Shown: positions 62,844-64,000 of the stretch, one piece after another
Layout: each line of letters opens with the position of its first letter
How positions within the stretch are numbered: the stretch's first letter is position 1
From: Bryobacterales bacterium
Lineage (GTDB): Bacteria; Acidobacteriota; Terriglobia; Bryobacterales; Bryobacteraceae
Direction: 5' to 3'
DNA length: 64,000 nt
Assembly: GCA_016721425.1 (NCBI GenBank)
Contig: JADKID010000038.1
Coordinates: 620,001 to 684,000 of the forward strand
The notes under the pieces: model-generated
Database searches by the model: none
What the model was told of the DNA's origin: nothing
Seen by the model: only the letters and a program-made list of their open reading frames with translations
Translations under genes and position numbers: made by a program

Positions 62844-64000
62844 ATGAAGGCTACGTTGAATCAATTCCAATCCGACCCACGCTCCGGCCCCTCCGCGCCC
62901 GAGAGCCGCGCCTCCCGCGTACTTCGCGAAGTGTTTGAATCCGGACGTCCGATCACCTACCTTCAAACCTCGGAGGAGCACCGCGCCGGCCATGTGCTGC
63001 GTGAGGCCGCCGTTCGCCTGGCTGGTTCGCAGCCGCTGAGCGTCTGGACGTGGAGCCTCACGCACGGTCTCTACCGCGATGGCGTTCACGCCGAAGCCGG
63101 CACGCACGATCCGCAACAGGCGCTCGAATTCATCGCCGCCCACAAGCAGCCGGGCATCTTCCATCTCCAGGATTTCCACGAACCTTTGCGGGACTCGGCC
63201 GTGATCCGGCGCCATCTCCGCGACCTGTACGGGTCTTGCCAGGGCGAGCGCAAGTTCATCGTCATCACCGCCCCGGTCCGCGCCATTCCGGAAGAGCTGG
63301 AGCGGAATCTGCTGTTTCTAGAACTGCGGCCGCCGGACTTGGTAGAGCTGGTGGATTTCCTGAGGCGCGAGAGCGGCCAGACGGACCCCGAGATCCTGCA
63401 GCCACTTGCCTCCGCGCTGCAGGGCTTGACGCTGGATGAGGCGCACTACGCGCTGGGCCGCGCCATCGCGACCCACGGTTCGCTGACCCTGGCCGCCCGG
63501 CCGGCGCTGCTCGAAGAGAAGCGTCTGCTCATCAACCGCACGGGCTATCTGGAGTTCATCTCCGATGGCGGCAGCCTGAGCGAGGTGGGCGGTCTGGAGG
63601 GCATCAAGAAGTGGCTGCTGGAGCGGAGGAAGCTCTTCGCGATGGGGGAAGACCTGAGTGCCGAACTGGTGCCCAAGGGTGTGCTCATCATGGGTATCCC
63701 GGGCTGCGGCAAGAGCCTTTCGGTAAAAGCCTTCTCCTCCTATCTGCAACTGCCGCTCTACCGTATCGACATGATCGAGATCTTCTCGGGCCGCCACGGA
63801 AAGCCGGAGGGGGCGTTTGTGCAGGCGTGCAAGATGATGGAGGACATGGCGCCGGCGGTGCTCTGGTTTGACGAGATCGAGATGGGCATCACCTCGACGG
63901 AGTCCGGCGGGGAACAGGGGCGTATCTTCGCATTCTTCCTGACATGGATGCAGGAGAAGACGCGCGGGCTATTTGTGGCGGCCACCGCCAACCGTATTGA
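62844..64000 (+). CDS. Ycf46-like AAA+ ATPase, partial (3' end outside window)
   Basis: An open frame runs from ATG 62844 to the window edge, about 385 codons. The N-terminal 250 residues hold a first degenerate ATPase-like part (HKQPGIFHLQDFHEPL, KFIVITAPVRAIPEEL). Then LSEVGGLEGIKKWLLERRKLF leads into Walker A MGIPGCGKSLSVKAF, Walker B VLWFDEIEMG and sensor 1 VAATANR. The order and the phrase SEVGGLEGIKKWL match the Ycf46-like ATPases found in cyanobacteria, plastids and many bacteria. It should be a cytoplasmic remodelling ATPase; partners are unknown. The gene continues beyond the window. Confidence 0.9.
   Translation, partial: MKATLNQFQSDPRSGPSAPESRASRVLREVFESGRPITYLQTSEEHRAGHVLREAAVRLAGSQPLSVWTWSLTHGLYRDGVHAEAGTHDPQQALEFIAAHKQPGIFHLQDFHEPLRDSAVIRRHLRDLYGSCQGERKFIVITAPVRAIPEELERNLLFLELRPPDLVELVDFLRRESGQTDPEILQPLASALQGLTLDEAHYALGRAIATHGSLTLAARPALLEEKRLLINRTGYLEFISDGGSLSEVGGLEGIKKWLLERRKLFAMGEDLSAELVPKGVLIMGIPGCGKSLSVKAFSSYLQLPLYRIDMIEIFSGRHGKPEGAFVQACKMMEDMAPAVLWFDEIEMGITSTESGGEQGRIFAFFLTWMQEKTRGLFVAATANRI

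Overview
The window looks like a chromosomal segment of a Gram-negative, high-GC acidobacterium, most likely of the Bryobacterales/Solibacter type. This is an inference from gene content: an Oar-like TonB receptor with a carboxypeptidase-regulatory domain, a CadC-type winged-helix/PD40 regulator, several Tat-exported sulfatases, a DUF1080 protein, LpxC (outer membrane), a bacilliredoxin-like protein and a propeller-type hybrid histidine kinase. No rRNA, tRNA, CRISPR array, phage or intact insertion sequence was seen.

Layout. 1-7070: the 5' part of a TMTC-like membrane glycosyltransferase gene (minus), then a tightly overlapping plus-strand run: endonuclease III, lipoprotein, membrane glycosyltransferase with a discoidin-like tail, GlcNAc-type kinase, unknown protein, PER-like class A beta-lactamase. 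7076-11559: TPR protein, enolase-superfamily sugar-acid dehydratase, GH39 glycosidase, RsbRD-like domain protein. 11670-14374: rpsO-pnp with a long hairpin between them and a strong bidirectional terminator after pnp. 14394-14963: a broken vapBC pair. 15014-20295: minus-strand envelope genes (lpxC, pgsA, a PH-like membrane protein, a DUF218 protein, an MsbA-like ABC exporter) followed by a Tat-exported TIM-barrel protein. 20444-24067: polA and an RNase H-like exonuclease. 24080-30435: GH67 alpha-glucuronidase with a UroD-like protein, an RraA-like protein, a membrane-anchored GcvH-like protein, a YtxJ-like bacilliredoxin and a lipoprotein; a 31-bp repeat occurs three times here. 30559-32206: TadZ/CpaE-like ATPase and an EamA protein.

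32670-43495 is a sulfated-glycan style locus: three FGly-type sulfatases and a TonB receptor on the minus strand, divergent from a CadC/PD40 regulator, then a sugar isomerase-like protein. 43669-44091 holds a broken hicBA pair. 44546-50405 is the branched-chain amino-acid operon: an AT-rich promoter-like region, a C-rich/G-poor stretch, a 38-residue leader peptide rich in Ile, Leu and Val, an attenuator, then ilvB-ilvN-ilvC and a citramalate synthase gene. It therefore appears able to make isoleucine through citramalate. An alkyltransferase-like gene and a DUF1080 fusion follow. 52281-64000 holds PPi-type phosphofructokinase, methyltransferase, cytochrome c, Lnb-like protein, TIGR00300 ornithine cyclodeaminase, queF, pgeF, nuoB, a 1211-residue hybrid histidine kinase, a glycine-zipper protein and the start of a Ycf46-like AAA+ ATPase.

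The most noteworthy non-gene signals are the ilv leader/attenuator with a leaderless-looking promoter, the C-rich upstream segment, the rpsO-pnp hairpin, the three-copy repeat, and two toxin-antitoxin loci in which all four genes carry an apparent single-base deletion.
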